Below are positions 1 through 7,983 of a stretch of DNA of 64,000 nt, in pieces. The notes under the pieces are model-generated. The model was not told the origin of the DNA, did no database searches, and was given only the letters and a program-made list of their open reading frames with translations. Each line of letters opens with the position of its first letter. The first letter of the stretch is position 1. Location of the stretch: positions 1,035,501-1,099,500 of the forward strand of contig NZ_CP027762.1 in the NCBI RefSeq assembly GCF_003852315.1. The letters run 5' to 3'. Origin of the DNA: Pseudomonas sp. LBUM920. GTDB taxonomy: Bacteria; Pseudomonadota; Gammaproteobacteria; Pseudomonadales; Pseudomonadaceae. Made by a program: the position numbers and the translations under genes.

Positions 1-639
1 GTGGGGCAGTTCATCGCCCGAATGCATGACGTTTTCCACTTTCAGCAGCAAGCGACGGCCGAGAGCGCCGCCTGGATGCGAAAACGCGAAATCTTCAGCG
101 GTAAAGCCGCGGGCTTCCAAGAGCGCCACTGCCAAGGCATCGCCCATCACCAGGGCGGCGGTGGTCGAGGACGTCGGCGCCAGGTTCAGCGGGCAGGCCT
201 CGTGGGCTACGTGAACATTCAAGTTCACTTCCGCGGCCTTGGCCAGCGTCGAATCCGGGTTGCCGGTAATGCTGACCATCTTGATGCCCAGGCGCTTGAT
301 CAGCGGCAGCAGGGTCACGATTTCGTTGGTGGTGCCGGAGTTCGACAATGCCAGGATGATGTCATCCTTGGTGATCATGCCCATATCGCCGTGGCTGGCT
401 TCGGCCGGGTGTACGAAAAAAGCCGTGGTTCCGGTGCTGGCCAATGTAGCGGCAATCTTGTTGCCGACGTGGCCTGACTTGCCCATGCCAACCACGACAA
501 CGCGGCCTTTGCTGGCCAGAATCATCTCGCAGGCACGTACGAAATCCGCGTCGATATGGGCCAGCAAGCCTTCTACGGCTTCTAGCTCGAGACGGATGGT
601 GCGTTGTGCGGATTGAATAAGGTCGCTGGATTGGCTCAT
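1..639 (-). CDS. kdsD: Arabinose-5-phosphate isomerase KdsD (partial, 3' end outside window)
   Basis: This enzyme converts ribulose-5-phosphate to arabinose-5-phosphate, the first committed step to KDO for lipopolysaccharide, in the cytoplasm. The reverse strand reads from an ATG at 639 without a stop to base 1, giving 213 codons of a protein usually near 320 residues. The visible part is the SIS sugar-isomerase domain, with VVVVGMGKSGHVGNKIAATL, then SNSGTTNEI and the HPGGALGRRLL segment that precedes the CBS domains; the CBS pair lies outside the window. It is divergent from mlaF, as in other pseudomonads, where kdsC and the lpt genes follow. The identification is firm; only completeness cannot be judged. 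Confidence 0.93.
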   Translation of the reverse strand, partial: MSQSSDLIQSAQRTIRLELEAVEGLLAHIDADFVRACEMILASKGRVVVVGMGKSGHVGNKIAATLASTGTTAFFVHPAEASHGDMGMITKDDIILALSNSGTTNEIVTLLPLIKRLGIKMVSITGNPDSTLAKAAEVNLNVHVAHEACPLNLAPTSSTTAALVMGDALAVALLEARGFTAEDFAFSHPGGALGRRLLLKVENVMHSGDELPH

Positions 640-878
640 GTCTGAAATCGTATAGCCTGACGAAAAGTCGGCGATTATAGCGGTAATGATCAATTCCCTC
701 ACGCAAGTTCGTCAGGGTTTATTCTGCTTGAGCAAGAGAATCATGCCCGGCAGGGTTTTTTTCCCTGTCCCGAATCTGAACGAGCGCTGTTCCGGCCTTG
801 GGGGCTCTGTACCAGCAGTGATATAGTTCGCCGCCAGTTCGGTCCGCCCAACCCATGTGACTAAATAATGCGCACCCG

Positions 879-920
879 TTGCAAACTATTGCGCGACCAT
901 TGCAAACGAATGTCGCAAAC
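879..920. promoter_or_regulatory. Direct repeats TTGCAAAC/TTGCAAAC/TCGCAAAC upstream of mlaF
   Basis: The 320-base gap between kdsD and mlaF holds three copies of an eight-base motif in the same orientation, starting at 879, 900 and 913, the last with one change. They end 40 bases before the mlaF start codon. The first two are spaced two helical turns apart, which would suit a protein operator, but no regulator is known to me for this motif. I see no other feature in this gap. Confidence 0.3.
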
Positions 921-959
921 ATGGTGTCTGAGTGAAAGGCTGCATCCCAAGGAGATTAG

Positions 960-1769
960 ATGAGTGCCGATAACGCCTACGCGGTCGAGCTGAAGGGCCT
1001 TACCTTCAAGCGCGGGACGCGCAGCATCTTCAATAACGTCGATATTCGCATTCCCCGCGGTAAAGTCACGGGCATCATGGGGCCTTCCGGTTGCGGCAAG
1101 ACCACCCTGTTGCGCCTGATGGGCATGCAATTGCGCCCTAGCGCCGGCGAAGTGTGGGTCAACGGCCAGAACCTGCCGACGCTGTCGCGCAGCGATCTGT
1201 TCGATGCCCGCAAGCATATGGGCGTGCTGTTCCAGAGCGGCGCCTTGTTCACCGACCTCGATGTTTTCGAAAACGTGGCGTTTCCGCTGCGGGTGCATAC
1301 CCAGCTGTCCGATGAAATGATTCGTGACATCGTGTTGCTGAAACTGCAGGCCGTTGGCCTACGCGGCGCCATCGACCTGATGCCTGATGAATTGTCCGGC
1401 GGCATGAAGCGCCGTGTCGCTTTGGCGCGTGCCATTGCTCTCGATCCGCAGATCCTCATGTATGACGAGCCCTTCGTCGGTCAGGACCCCATCGCCATGG
1501 GCGTGCTGGTGCGGTTGATCCGCCTGCTCAACGATGCGCTCGGCATCACCAGTATCGTGGTGTCCCACGACCTGGCTGAAACCGCGAGCATCGCCGACTA
1601 CCTTTATGTAGTAGGTGATGGTCAGGTGCTGGGGCAGGGCACGCCTGAAGAGCTGATGAACGCTGACAACCCGCGCATTCGCCAATTCATGACCGGCGAT
1701 CCCGATGGCCCGGTGCCTTTTCATTTTCCGGCAGCGGACTACCGCTCAGATCTTCTGGGGAAGCGCTGA
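960..1769 (+). CDS. mlaF: ABC transporter ATP-binding protein MlaF
   Basis: MlaF is the ATPase of the MlaFEDB inner-membrane complex that moves phospholipids between the inner membrane and the periplasmic carrier MlaC, keeping the outer membrane asymmetric. The 269 residues contain a Walker A (GPSGCGKTTL, about 41-50), the signature LSGGMKRRVALARA near 144-157, a Walker B ending MYDEPFVGQD and the switch histidine in VVSHD. The start is an ATG preceded by AAGGAG. The stop shares one base with the mlaE start, so the genes are translationally coupled. Length and order (F-E-D-C-B) match the family exactly. Confidence 0.96.
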   Translation: MSADNAYAVELKGLTFKRGTRSIFNNVDIRIPRGKVTGIMGPSGCGKTTLLRLMGMQLRPSAGEVWVNGQNLPTLSRSDLFDARKHMGVLFQSGALFTDLDVFENVAFPLRVHTQLSDEMIRDIVLLKLQAVGLRGAIDLMPDELSGGMKRRVALARAIALDPQILMYDEPFVGQDPIAMGVLVRLIRLLNDALGITSIVVSHDLAETASIADYLYVVGDGQVLGQGTPEELMNADNPRIRQFMTGDPDGPVPFHFPAADYRSDLLGKR

Positions 1770-2566
1770 TGCGCAAGACATCTCTCATCGAAAAGGTTCG
1801 CCTTTTCGGTCGCTCGGGCATCGACATGGTCGAAGTGCTTGGGCGTTCGACGATTTTCCTGTTTCACGCGTTGCTCGGTCGCGGCGGCATTGGTGGCGGC
1901 TTTGGCCTGCTGCTCAAACAACTGCACTCCGTCGGCGTGATGTCCCTGGTCATCATCGTGGTTTCCGGGATTTTCATCGGCATGGTGCTGGCGTTGCAGG
2001 GGTTCAACATCCTCTCCAGCTATGGCTCGGAGCAGGCAGTGGGGCAGATGGTCGCCCTGACGCTGTTGCGTGAACTGGGCCCGGTGGTCACCGCCTTGCT
2101 GTTTGCCGGGCGCGCGGGTTCTGCGCTGACTGCCGAGATCGGCAACATGAAGTCCACCGAGCAGTTGTCCAGCCTGGAAATGATCGGCGTGGACCCGCTC
2201 AAGTACATCGTTGCCCCGCGCCTGTGGGCCGGCTTCATTTCCCTGCCACTGCTGGCGATGATTTTCAGCGTGGTAGGCATCTGGGGCGGTTCGTGGGTGG
2301 CGGTTGACTGGTTGGGCGTCTATGACGGCTCGTACTGGGGCAACATGCAAAACAGCGTGACCTTCAGCGGCGACGTGCTCAATGGCATCATCAAAAGCAT
2401 CGTTTTCGCCTTTGTAGTGACCTGGATCGCCGTATTCCAAGGCTATGACTGTGAGCCCACTTCAGAGGGGATCAGTCGCGCCACCACCAAGACCGTTGTG
2501 TACGCCTCGCTGGCGGTACTGGGCCTTGACTTCATTTTGACCGCCTTGATGTTTGGAGATTTCTGA
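1769..2566 (+). CDS. mlaE: Phospholipid ABC transporter permease MlaE
   Basis: MlaE is the membrane permease that dimerises at the core of the MlaFEDB complex. The 265-residue protein shows several hydrophobic stretches, including one near residues 50-75 (VMSLVIIVVSGIFIGMVLAL), and the family stretch LLRELGPVVTALLFAGRAGSALTAE followed by IGNMKSTEQL around residues 105-130. The ATG overlaps the mlaF stop by one base and its own stop overlaps the mlaD start in the same way. No oddity is visible. Confidence 0.96.
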   Translation: MRKTSLIEKVRLFGRSGIDMVEVLGRSTIFLFHALLGRGGIGGGFGLLLKQLHSVGVMSLVIIVVSGIFIGMVLALQGFNILSSYGSEQAVGQMVALTLLRELGPVVTALLFAGRAGSALTAEIGNMKSTEQLSSLEMIGVDPLKYIVAPRLWAGFISLPLLAMIFSVVGIWGGSWVAVDWLGVYDGSYWGNMQNSVTFSGDVLNGIIKSIVFAFVVTWIAVFQGYDCEPTSEGISRATTKTVVYASLAVLGLDFILTALMFGDF

Positions 2567-3033
2567 TGCAAAACCGCACTGTGGAAATCGGTGTCGGCCT
2601 TTTCTTGCTGGCTGGCATCCTGGCTTTACTGTTGCTGGCCCTGCGAGTCAGTGGCCTTTCGGCCAGCCCGACCGCCGATACTTATAAACTTTACGCTTAC
2701 TTCGACAATATCGCCGGTTTGACTGTCAGAGCTAAAGTGACCATGGCCGGTGTGACCATCGGCAAGGTCACGGCAATCGATCTGGATCGCGACAGCTTCA
2801 CCGGGCGAGTAACCATGCAGGTAGACAAGAAGGTAGATAATCTGCCGACTGACTCCACTGCATCTATTCTCACTGCGGGTCTGCTGGGCGAGAAGTACAT
2901 CGGCGTCAGCGTGGGCGGGGAAACAGCCCTGCTCAAGGATGGTTCGACAATCCACGACACACAGTCGTCGCTGGTGCTTGAAGACTTGATCGGTAAATTC
3001 CTGCTCAATACGGTCAATAAAGACGCCAAATGA
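2566..3033 (+). CDS. mlaD: MCE-domain substrate-binding protein MlaD
   Basis: MlaD is anchored by one N-terminal membrane helix (about residues 7-28, VGLFLLAGILALLLLALRV) and carries a single MCE domain that assembles as a hexameric ring under MlaE, receiving lipid from MlaC. The 155 residues contain the MCE core YAYFDNIAGLTVRAKVTMAG and the later LTAGLLGEKYIGVSVGG. The stop overlaps the first possible mlaC start. Size is typical for Pseudomonas, somewhat shorter than the E. coli protein. Confidence 0.95.
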   Translation: MQNRTVEIGVGLFLLAGILALLLLALRVSGLSASPTADTYKLYAYFDNIAGLTVRAKVTMAGVTIGKVTAIDLDRDSFTGRVTMQVDKKVDNLPTDSTASILTAGLLGEKYIGVSVGGETALLKDGSTIHDTQSSLVLEDLIGKFLLNTVNKDAK

Positions 3034-3044
3034 GGAATCTGTTC

Positions 3045-3695
3045 ATGATCTCTACCTTGCGACGTGGCCTGCTGGTGCTGCTTGCAGCGCTGCCCTTGAT
3101 GGCCAACGCGGCGGGTTCTGCGCACGATCTGGTGCAGGACACGACCAACAAAATGTTGGCTGACCTGACTGCCAATAAAGAGCAGTACAAGCAAGACCCA
3201 AGCAAGTTCTACGATGCGCTCAACACCATTGTCGGGCCAGTGGTTGATGCCGAAGGCATTTCCCGCAGCATCATGACGGTCAAGTATTCGCGCAAGGCAA
3301 CGCCTGCGCAGATGCAGACCTTCCAGGAAAACTTCAAAAAGGGCCTGTTCCAGTTCTACGGTAATGCCCTGCTGGAATACAACAACCAGGGGATTACCGT
3401 TGCTCCGGCCGGGGATGAGTCAGGTGACCGCACCAGCGTCAACATGACCGTCAAAGGCACTAACGGCGCCGTCTACCCTGTGCAGTACACGCTGGAGAAG
3501 GTCAAAGGCGAGTGGAAACTGCGCAACGTGATCATCAACGGCATCAACATTGGCAAGCTGTTCCGCGATCAGTTCGCTGACGCCATGCAGCGCAATGGCA
3601 ACGACCTGGACAAAACCATCAATGGTTGGGCCGGTGAAGTCGCCAAGGCCAAGGAAGAAACCGACAAACAAGCTGCCGGGAAGCCTGCGCAATGA
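3045..3695 (+). CDS. mlaC: Periplasmic phospholipid carrier MlaC
   Basis: MlaC shuttles single phospholipids through the periplasm between the MlaA outer-membrane complex and MlaFEDB. From the ATG at 3045 the product is 216 residues and begins with a signal peptide, MISTLRRGLLVLLAALPLMA, cleaved after NAA. I prefer this start over the in-frame ATG at 3030 because GAGGA at 3032-3036 sits eight bases before it. The mature part has the family stretch SKFYDALNTIVGPVVDAEGI and VKGEWKLRNVIINGINIG. The stop overlaps the mlaB start by four bases. Confidence 0.93.
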   Translation: MISTLRRGLLVLLAALPLMANAAGSAHDLVQDTTNKMLADLTANKEQYKQDPSKFYDALNTIVGPVVDAEGISRSIMTVKYSRKATPAQMQTFQENFKKGLFQFYGNALLEYNNQGITVAPAGDESGDRTSVNMTVKGTNGAVYPVQYTLEKVKGEWKLRNVIINGINIGKLFRDQFADAMQRNGNDLDKTINGWAGEVAKAKEETDKQAAGKPAQ

Positions 3696-3997
3696 CCGAG
3701 TCGGCTGTTCGGCTTGGCGACGCCGGCGAGTTATTTCTGAGCGGCGTGCTCGATTACCGCTCCGGGCCTGACCTGCGCAAGCAGGGCCAGGCGCTGATCA
3801 ACAGCAGCAACGCGCCTGCGCTGGTGCTGGACTGCTCGGCAGTGACCAAGTCCAGCAGCGTCGGTTTGTCATTGTTGCTGTGCTTCATGCGTGATGCCGA
3901 GGCGGTCAAAAAGCCGGTCAGCATCCGTGCGTTGCCTGAGGACATGCGCGAAATTGCCGAAGTTTCCGGTCTGACCGAGCTTCTGGCGCATCCTTAA
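3692..3997 (+). CDS. mlaB: STAS-domain protein MlaB
   Basis: MlaB is the small cytoplasmic STAS-domain subunit that binds MlaF and supports ATPase activity of the lipid transporter. The 101 residues fit one STAS domain, with DCSAVTKSSSVGLSLLLCFM at about 49-68; the serine/threonine run there matches the regulatory loop of the family. Its ATG lies within the last codons of mlaC. It is the last gene of the mla operon and is followed by a hairpin with a T run. Confidence 0.9.
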   Translation: MTESAVRLGDAGELFLSGVLDYRSGPDLRKQGQALINSSNAPALVLDCSAVTKSSSVGLSLLLCFMRDAEAVKKPVSIRALPEDMREIAEVSGLTELLAHP

Positions 3998-4012
3998 TAG
4001 CCAATATCAAGG

Positions 4013-4065
4013 AAGCCCCCCGTCAGAGTCCTGCTATGCGGGGTTCGCAGGCGCGGGGCTTTTTT
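4013..4065 (+). terminator. Probable terminator after mlaB
   Basis: AAGCCCC at 4013-4019 pairs with GGGGCTT at 4055-4061, followed by a T run. The long loop holds a second stem (CCTGC 4030-4034 with GCAGG 4047-4051). The two-part stem makes it less certain than a simple hairpin, and it would separate mla from ibaG. Confidence 0.55.
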
Positions 4066-4111
4066 GTATGATGTGCGACCCGTGCGCACTGGGCGCCGAT
4101 AGAGGTTGAGC

Positions 4112-4351
4112 ATGCAGGCCCTAGAAGTTAAAAGCTTCCTTGAAGGAAAGCTGCCCGAAACGAACGTAGAAGTTGAAGGCGAAGGCTGCAATTTCCAGCT
4201 GAACGTGATTAGCGATGAACTGGCGGCATTGAGCCCGGTCAAGCGTCAACAGCAGATCTATGCCCATTTAAACCCGTGGATCACCGATGGCAGCATCCAC
4301 GCGGTCACTATGAAATTTTTCAGCCGCGCGGCCTGGGCCGAGCGCACCTGA
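4112..4351 (+). CDS. ibaG: BolA-family iron-sulfur cluster protein IbaG
   Basis: IbaG is a small cytoplasmic BolA-type protein that binds monothiol glutaredoxins and is tied to iron-sulfur cluster handling and acid stress. The 79 residues include the single conserved cysteine (EGEGCNF) and the C-terminal histidine segment DGSIHAVTMKFF typical of BolA folds. AGAGG six bases upstream supports the ATG at 4112 rather than the TTG at 4106. The gene lies 23 bases before murA, the conserved ibaG-murA arrangement, and the two are probably cotranscribed. Confidence 0.92.
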   Translation: MQALEVKSFLEGKLPETNVEVEGEGCNFQLNVISDELAALSPVKRQQQIYAHLNPWITDGSIHAVTMKFFSRAAWAERT

Positions 4352-4374
4352 GCCCCCAAGGCGTCGAGATTCTT

Positions 4375-5640
4375 ATGGATAAATTGATTATTACCGGCGG
4401 TGCCCGCCTTGATGGCGAGATCCGCATTTCCGGTGCGAAAAACTCTGCCTTGCCGATTTTGGCAGCGACCCTGCTGTGCGATGGCCCGGTGACTGTGGCC
4501 AACCTGCCGCACTTGCACGACATCACCACCATGATCGAGCTGTTCGGTCGCATGGGCATTGAGCCTGTGATCGACGAGAAACTGTCCGTCGAAATCGACC
4601 CGCGCACCATCAAGACCCTGATCGCTCCGTACGAGCTGGTGAAAACCATGCGCGCATCGATCCTGGTGCTGGGCCCGATGGTTGCCCGTTTCGGTGAGGC
4701 CGAAGTGGCACTGCCTGGCGGTTGCGCCATCGGTTCGCGTCCGGTCGACCTGCACATCCGTGGCCTTGAGGCCATGGGCGCAACCATCGACGTCGAAGGC
4801 GGCTACATCAAGGCCAAGGCGCCGGAAGGCGGCCTGCGTGGTGCCAACTTCTTCTTTGATACCGTCAGCGTGACCGGTACCGAGAACATCATGATGGCCG
4901 CAGCCCTGGCCAACGGCCGCAGCGTCCTGCAAAACGCCGCGCGCGAGCCGGAAGTAGTCGACCTGGCCAACTTCCTGATCGCCATGGGTGCCAACATCAC
5001 CGGCGCCGGCACTGACACCATCACCATCGACGGTGTTAAGCGTCTGCACTCGGCCACTTATAAAGTGATGCCGGACCGTATCGAGACCGGCACCTACCTG
5101 GTGGCTGCTGCCGTTACAGGTGGCCGCGTCAAGGTCAAGGACACCGATCCGACCATCCTTGAAGCCGTCCTGGAAAAACTCAAGGAAGCCGGTGCTGAAA
5201 TCACCACCGGTGCCGACTGGATCGAGCTGAACATGCACGGCAAGCGGCCAAAAGCCGTCAACGTGCGGACCGCTCCTTACCCGGCGTTCCCGACCGACAT
5301 GCAAGCGCAGTTCATTTCCTTGAACGCGATTGCCGAAGGCACCGGTGCCGTGATCGAAACCATTTTCGAAAACCGCTTCATGCACGTGTATGAACTGCAC
5401 CGCATGGGCGCCAAGATCCAGGTCGAAGGCAACACCGCCATCGTCACCGGTATCGACAAGCTCAAGGGCGCGCCAGTGATGGCTACCGACCTGCGCGCGT
5501 CGGCCAGCCTGGTCATCTCGGCGCTGTGCGCTGACGGCGACACGCTGATCGACCGCATCTACCACATAGACCGTGGTTACGAGTGCATCGAAGAGAAACT
5601 GCAGATGCTCGGCGCCAAGATCCGCCGCGTGCCGGGCTAG
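4375..5640 (+). CDS. murA: UDP-N-acetylglucosamine 1-carboxyvinyltransferase MurA
   Basis: MurA transfers enolpyruvate from PEP to UDP-GlcNAc, the first committed step of peptidoglycan synthesis in the cytoplasm. The ATG at 4375 gives 421 residues, the family length, starting MDKLIITGGARLDGEIRISG; the longer frame back to 4276 overlaps ibaG and is not used. The fosfomycin-target cysteine is present at residue 117 in PGGCAIGSRPVDLH, so the enzyme has the fosfomycin-sensitive form. The later segments FPTDMQAQF and RASASLVISALCADG are also standard. Confidence 0.97.
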   Translation: MDKLIITGGARLDGEIRISGAKNSALPILAATLLCDGPVTVANLPHLHDITTMIELFGRMGIEPVIDEKLSVEIDPRTIKTLIAPYELVKTMRASILVLGPMVARFGEAEVALPGGCAIGSRPVDLHIRGLEAMGATIDVEGGYIKAKAPEGGLRGANFFFDTVSVTGTENIMMAAALANGRSVLQNAAREPEVVDLANFLIAMGANITGAGTDTITIDGVKRLHSATYKVMPDRIETGTYLVAAAVTGGRVKVKDTDPTILEAVLEKLKEAGAEITTGADWIELNMHGKRPKAVNVRTAPYPAFPTDMQAQFISLNAIAEGTGAVIETIFENRFMHVYELHRMGAKIQVEGNTAIVTGIDKLKGAPVMATDLRASASLVISALCADGDTLIDRIYHIDRGYECIEEKLQMLGAKIRRVPG

Positions 5641-5665
5641 TCGCAGTAGCGGTAACCACCGTCAC

Positions 5666-5763
5666 TGTGGCGAACGGGCTTGTCGAGTCGTCGTACCGGC
5701 CGCGTAGCGCCCTCCAAGACGGGACTGCTATGCAGTCCAGCGTTGGGCAAGCCCGCTCGCCAC
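5666..5763. repeat. REP doublet (GTGGCGAgCGGGCTTG type)
   Basis: GTGGCGAACGGGCTTGTC at 5667-5684 is repeated inverted as GGGCAAGCCCGCTCGCCAC at 5745-5763, enclosing about 60 bases. This is the arrangement of a REP doublet in the murA-hisG gap. Its core order (GGCGAGCGGGCTTG) differs from the two other REP families in this window. Confidence 0.8.
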
Positions 5764-5814
5764 GGGATGGTGTTTTGCTGTTAACTGAGTGTGTCCCTGC
5801 TGAATTTGTTTCAA

Positions 5815-5866
5815 ATCGAGGCTGTAATGGCCTCGATCTGTGTCTGGCGCCGTCTGCGACCGGACA
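5815..5866 (+). promoter_or_regulatory. Two tandem hairpins in the hisG leader
   Basis: ATCGAGGC (5815-5822) pairs perfectly with GCCTCGAT (5830-5837). Directly after it TGTCTGG (5841-5847) pairs with CCGGACA (5860-5866). Neither is followed by a T run, and no His-rich leader peptide is visible. They may be mRNA leader structures or incidental. Confidence 0.35.
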
Positions 5867-5897
5867 GCAATAGCCTGATGAAGGACTGACGTTTCCC

Positions 5898-6533
5898 ATG
5901 TTGACCATCGCACTGTCCAAGGGCCGCATCCTTGACGACACTTTGCCGCTTCTGGCTGAAGCGGGCATCGTGCCGACCGAGAATCCGGACAAGAGCCGCA
6001 AGCTGATCATCCCCACGACCCAGGACGACGTTCGCCTGCTGATCGTGCGTGCCACTGACGTGCCGACTTACGTTGAACATGGCGCGGCCGACCTCGGTGT
6101 CGCGGGTAAAGACGTGTTGATGGAATACGGCGGCCAGGGCCTGTACGAGCCATTGGACCTGCGTATTGCCCTGTGCAAGCTGATGACCGCCGGCCGTGTC
6201 GGTGACGTCGAACCCAAAGGCCGCCTGCGCGTGGCGACCAAGTTCGTCAACGTTGCCAAGCGTTACTATGCCGAGCAAGGTCGCCAGGTCGACATCATCA
6301 AGCTCTACGGCTCGATGGAACTGGCACCGCTGATCGGCCTGGCCGACAAGATCATCGACGTAGTCGACACCGGCAACACGCTGCGTGCCAACGGTCTTGA
6401 GCCTCAGGATTTCATTGCCGACATCAGCTCGCGACTGATCGTCAACAAAGCTTCGATGAAAATGCAACACGCCCGTATCCAGGCGTTGATCGACACCCTG
6501 CGCAAGGCAGTGGAGTCTCGACACCGCGGTTGA
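5898..6533 (+). CDS. hisG: ATP phosphoribosyltransferase, short form HisG
   Basis: HisG condenses ATP with PRPP to phosphoribosyl-ATP, the first step of histidine synthesis. At 211 residues this is the short form, which lacks the C-terminal regulatory domain and needs HisZ as a partner; hisZ is not in this window. The start MLTIALSKGRILDDTLPLL and the PRPP-loop region DVVDTGNTLRANGL (about residues 153-166) are diagnostic. It is followed by hisD and hisC but separated from hisD by a terminator-like hairpin. Confidence 0.96.
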   Translation: MLTIALSKGRILDDTLPLLAEAGIVPTENPDKSRKLIIPTTQDDVRLLIVRATDVPTYVEHGAADLGVAGKDVLMEYGGQGLYEPLDLRIALCKLMTAGRVGDVEPKGRLRVATKFVNVAKRYYAEQGRQVDIIKLYGSMELAPLIGLADKIIDVVDTGNTLRANGLEPQDFIADISSRLIVNKASMKMQHARIQALIDTLRKAVESRHRG

Positions 6534-6586
6534 CTCACCTGCGCGGCCCTAGGTCGCGCCCGTCTATCCGCCTCATAGCCAGAATT

Positions 6587-6636
6587 CTCAGGTGCCCAAG
6601 CGGATCGACTGCTAACGTTCGGCGCCTGAGCATTTT
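6587..6636 (+). terminator. Terminator-like hairpin between hisG and hisD
   Basis: CTCAGGTGCC (6587-6596) pairs over ten bases, with one G-U, with GGCGCCTGAG (6621-6630), followed by CATTTTT. The 24-base loop is long for an intrinsic terminator, so it may only partly stop transcription from hisG into hisDC. Confidence 0.4.
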
Positions 6637-6660
6637 TGCCAATCCTATGAGGCCCTCGCT

Positions 6661-7980
6661 ATGACCACGTCCACTGCAATTGCCCGACTCAACGCTGCCG
6701 ACCCGGATTTCGCCCATCATCTGGATCATCTGCTGAGCTGGGAAAGCGTGTCCGACGACTCGGTCAACCAGCGGGTGCTCGACATCATCAAGGCCGTGCG
6801 CGAGCGCGGTGATGCGGCGCTGGTGGATTTCACCCGCCAGTTCGACGGCCTCGACGTCGCGTCGATGTCCGACCTCATCCTGCCGCGCGAGCGCCTGGAG
6901 CTGGCCCTCACACGCATCACCGCGCCGCAGCGTGAAGCGCTGGAAGTGGCAGCGGCACGCGTACGCAGCTACCACGAAAAACAGAAACAGGATTCCTGGA
7001 GCTACACCGAGGCCGACGGCACCGTGCTGGGCCAGAAGGTCACGCCGCTGGACCGCGCGGGGCTGTACGTGCCGGGCGGTAAAGCCTCGTACCCGTCGTC
7101 GGTGTTGATGAACGCTATCCCGGCCAAAGTGGCGGGCGTGACCGAAGTGGTCATGGTCGTGCCAACGCCGCGTGGCGAAATCAACGAGCTGGTACTGGCT
7201 GCCGCGTGCATCGCCGGGGTTGACCGCGTGTTCACCATCGGCGGCGCTCAAGCTGTCGCGGCCCTGGCCTATGGCACCGAAAGCGTGCCGAAGGTCGACA
7301 AAGTGGTCGGCCCAGGCAACATTTATGTCGCCACCGCCAAGCGCCACGTGTTCGGCCAGGTCGGTATCGACATGATCGCCGGCCCTTCGGAAATCCTGGT
7401 GGTGTGTGACGGCCAGACCGACCCGGACTGGATCGCCATGGACCTGTTCTCCCAGGCCGAGCATGACGAGGACGCCCAGGCGATCCTGGTCAGCCCCGAC
7501 GCCGAGTTCCTCGACAAGGTCGCCGCCAGCATCGACAAGCTGCTGCCGACCATGGACCGCGCCGAGATCATCGAGAAGTCGATCAATGGCCGTGGTGCGC
7601 TGATCCTGGTACGCGACATGGAGCAGGCCATTGAGGTGGCCAACCGCATCGCGCCGGAGCACCTGGAGTTGTCCGTGGCCGACCCACAAGCGTGGCTGCC
7701 GTCGATTCGCCACGCTGGCGCGATCTTCATGGGCCGCCACACCAGTGAAGCCCTGGGCGACTACTGCGCCGGCCCGAACCACGTGCTGCCGACCTCCGGC
7801 ACCGCGCGTTTCTCGTCGCCGCTCGGCGTGTATGACTTCCAGAAGCGCTCCTCGATCATCTTCTGCTCGCCACAAGGCGCTTCCGAGCTGGGCAAGACCG
7901 CCTCGGTGCTGGCCCGTGGTGAATCCCTGAGCGCTCACGCCCGCAGCGCCGAATACCGCATCCTTGAAGAGGGGAACTGA
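6661..7980 (+). CDS. hisD: Histidinol dehydrogenase HisD
   Basis: HisD is the zinc enzyme that oxidises L-histidinol to L-histidine in two NAD-dependent steps. The 439-residue length is normal. Recognisable segments are PLDRAGLYVPGGKASYPSS near residue 124, KVVGPGNIYVATAKRHV, GPSEILVVCD, the zinc region QAEHDEDAQA and the late GPNHVLPTSGTARFSSPLGV. It is separated from hisC by only three bases, so hisD and hisC form one unit. No defects are seen. Confidence 0.97.
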   Translation: MTTSTAIARLNAADPDFAHHLDHLLSWESVSDDSVNQRVLDIIKAVRERGDAALVDFTRQFDGLDVASMSDLILPRERLELALTRITAPQREALEVAAARVRSYHEKQKQDSWSYTEADGTVLGQKVTPLDRAGLYVPGGKASYPSSVLMNAIPAKVAGVTEVVMVVPTPRGEINELVLAAACIAGVDRVFTIGGAQAVAALAYGTESVPKVDKVVGPGNIYVATAKRHVFGQVGIDMIAGPSEILVVCDGQTDPDWIAMDLFSQAEHDEDAQAILVSPDAEFLDKVAASIDKLLPTMDRAEIIEKSINGRGALILVRDMEQAIEVANRIAPEHLELSVADPQAWLPSIRHAGAIFMGRHTSEALGDYCAGPNHVLPTSGTARFSSPLGVYDFQKRSSIIFCSPQGASELGKTASVLARGESLSAHARSAEYRILEEGN

Positions 7981-7983
7981 GAC

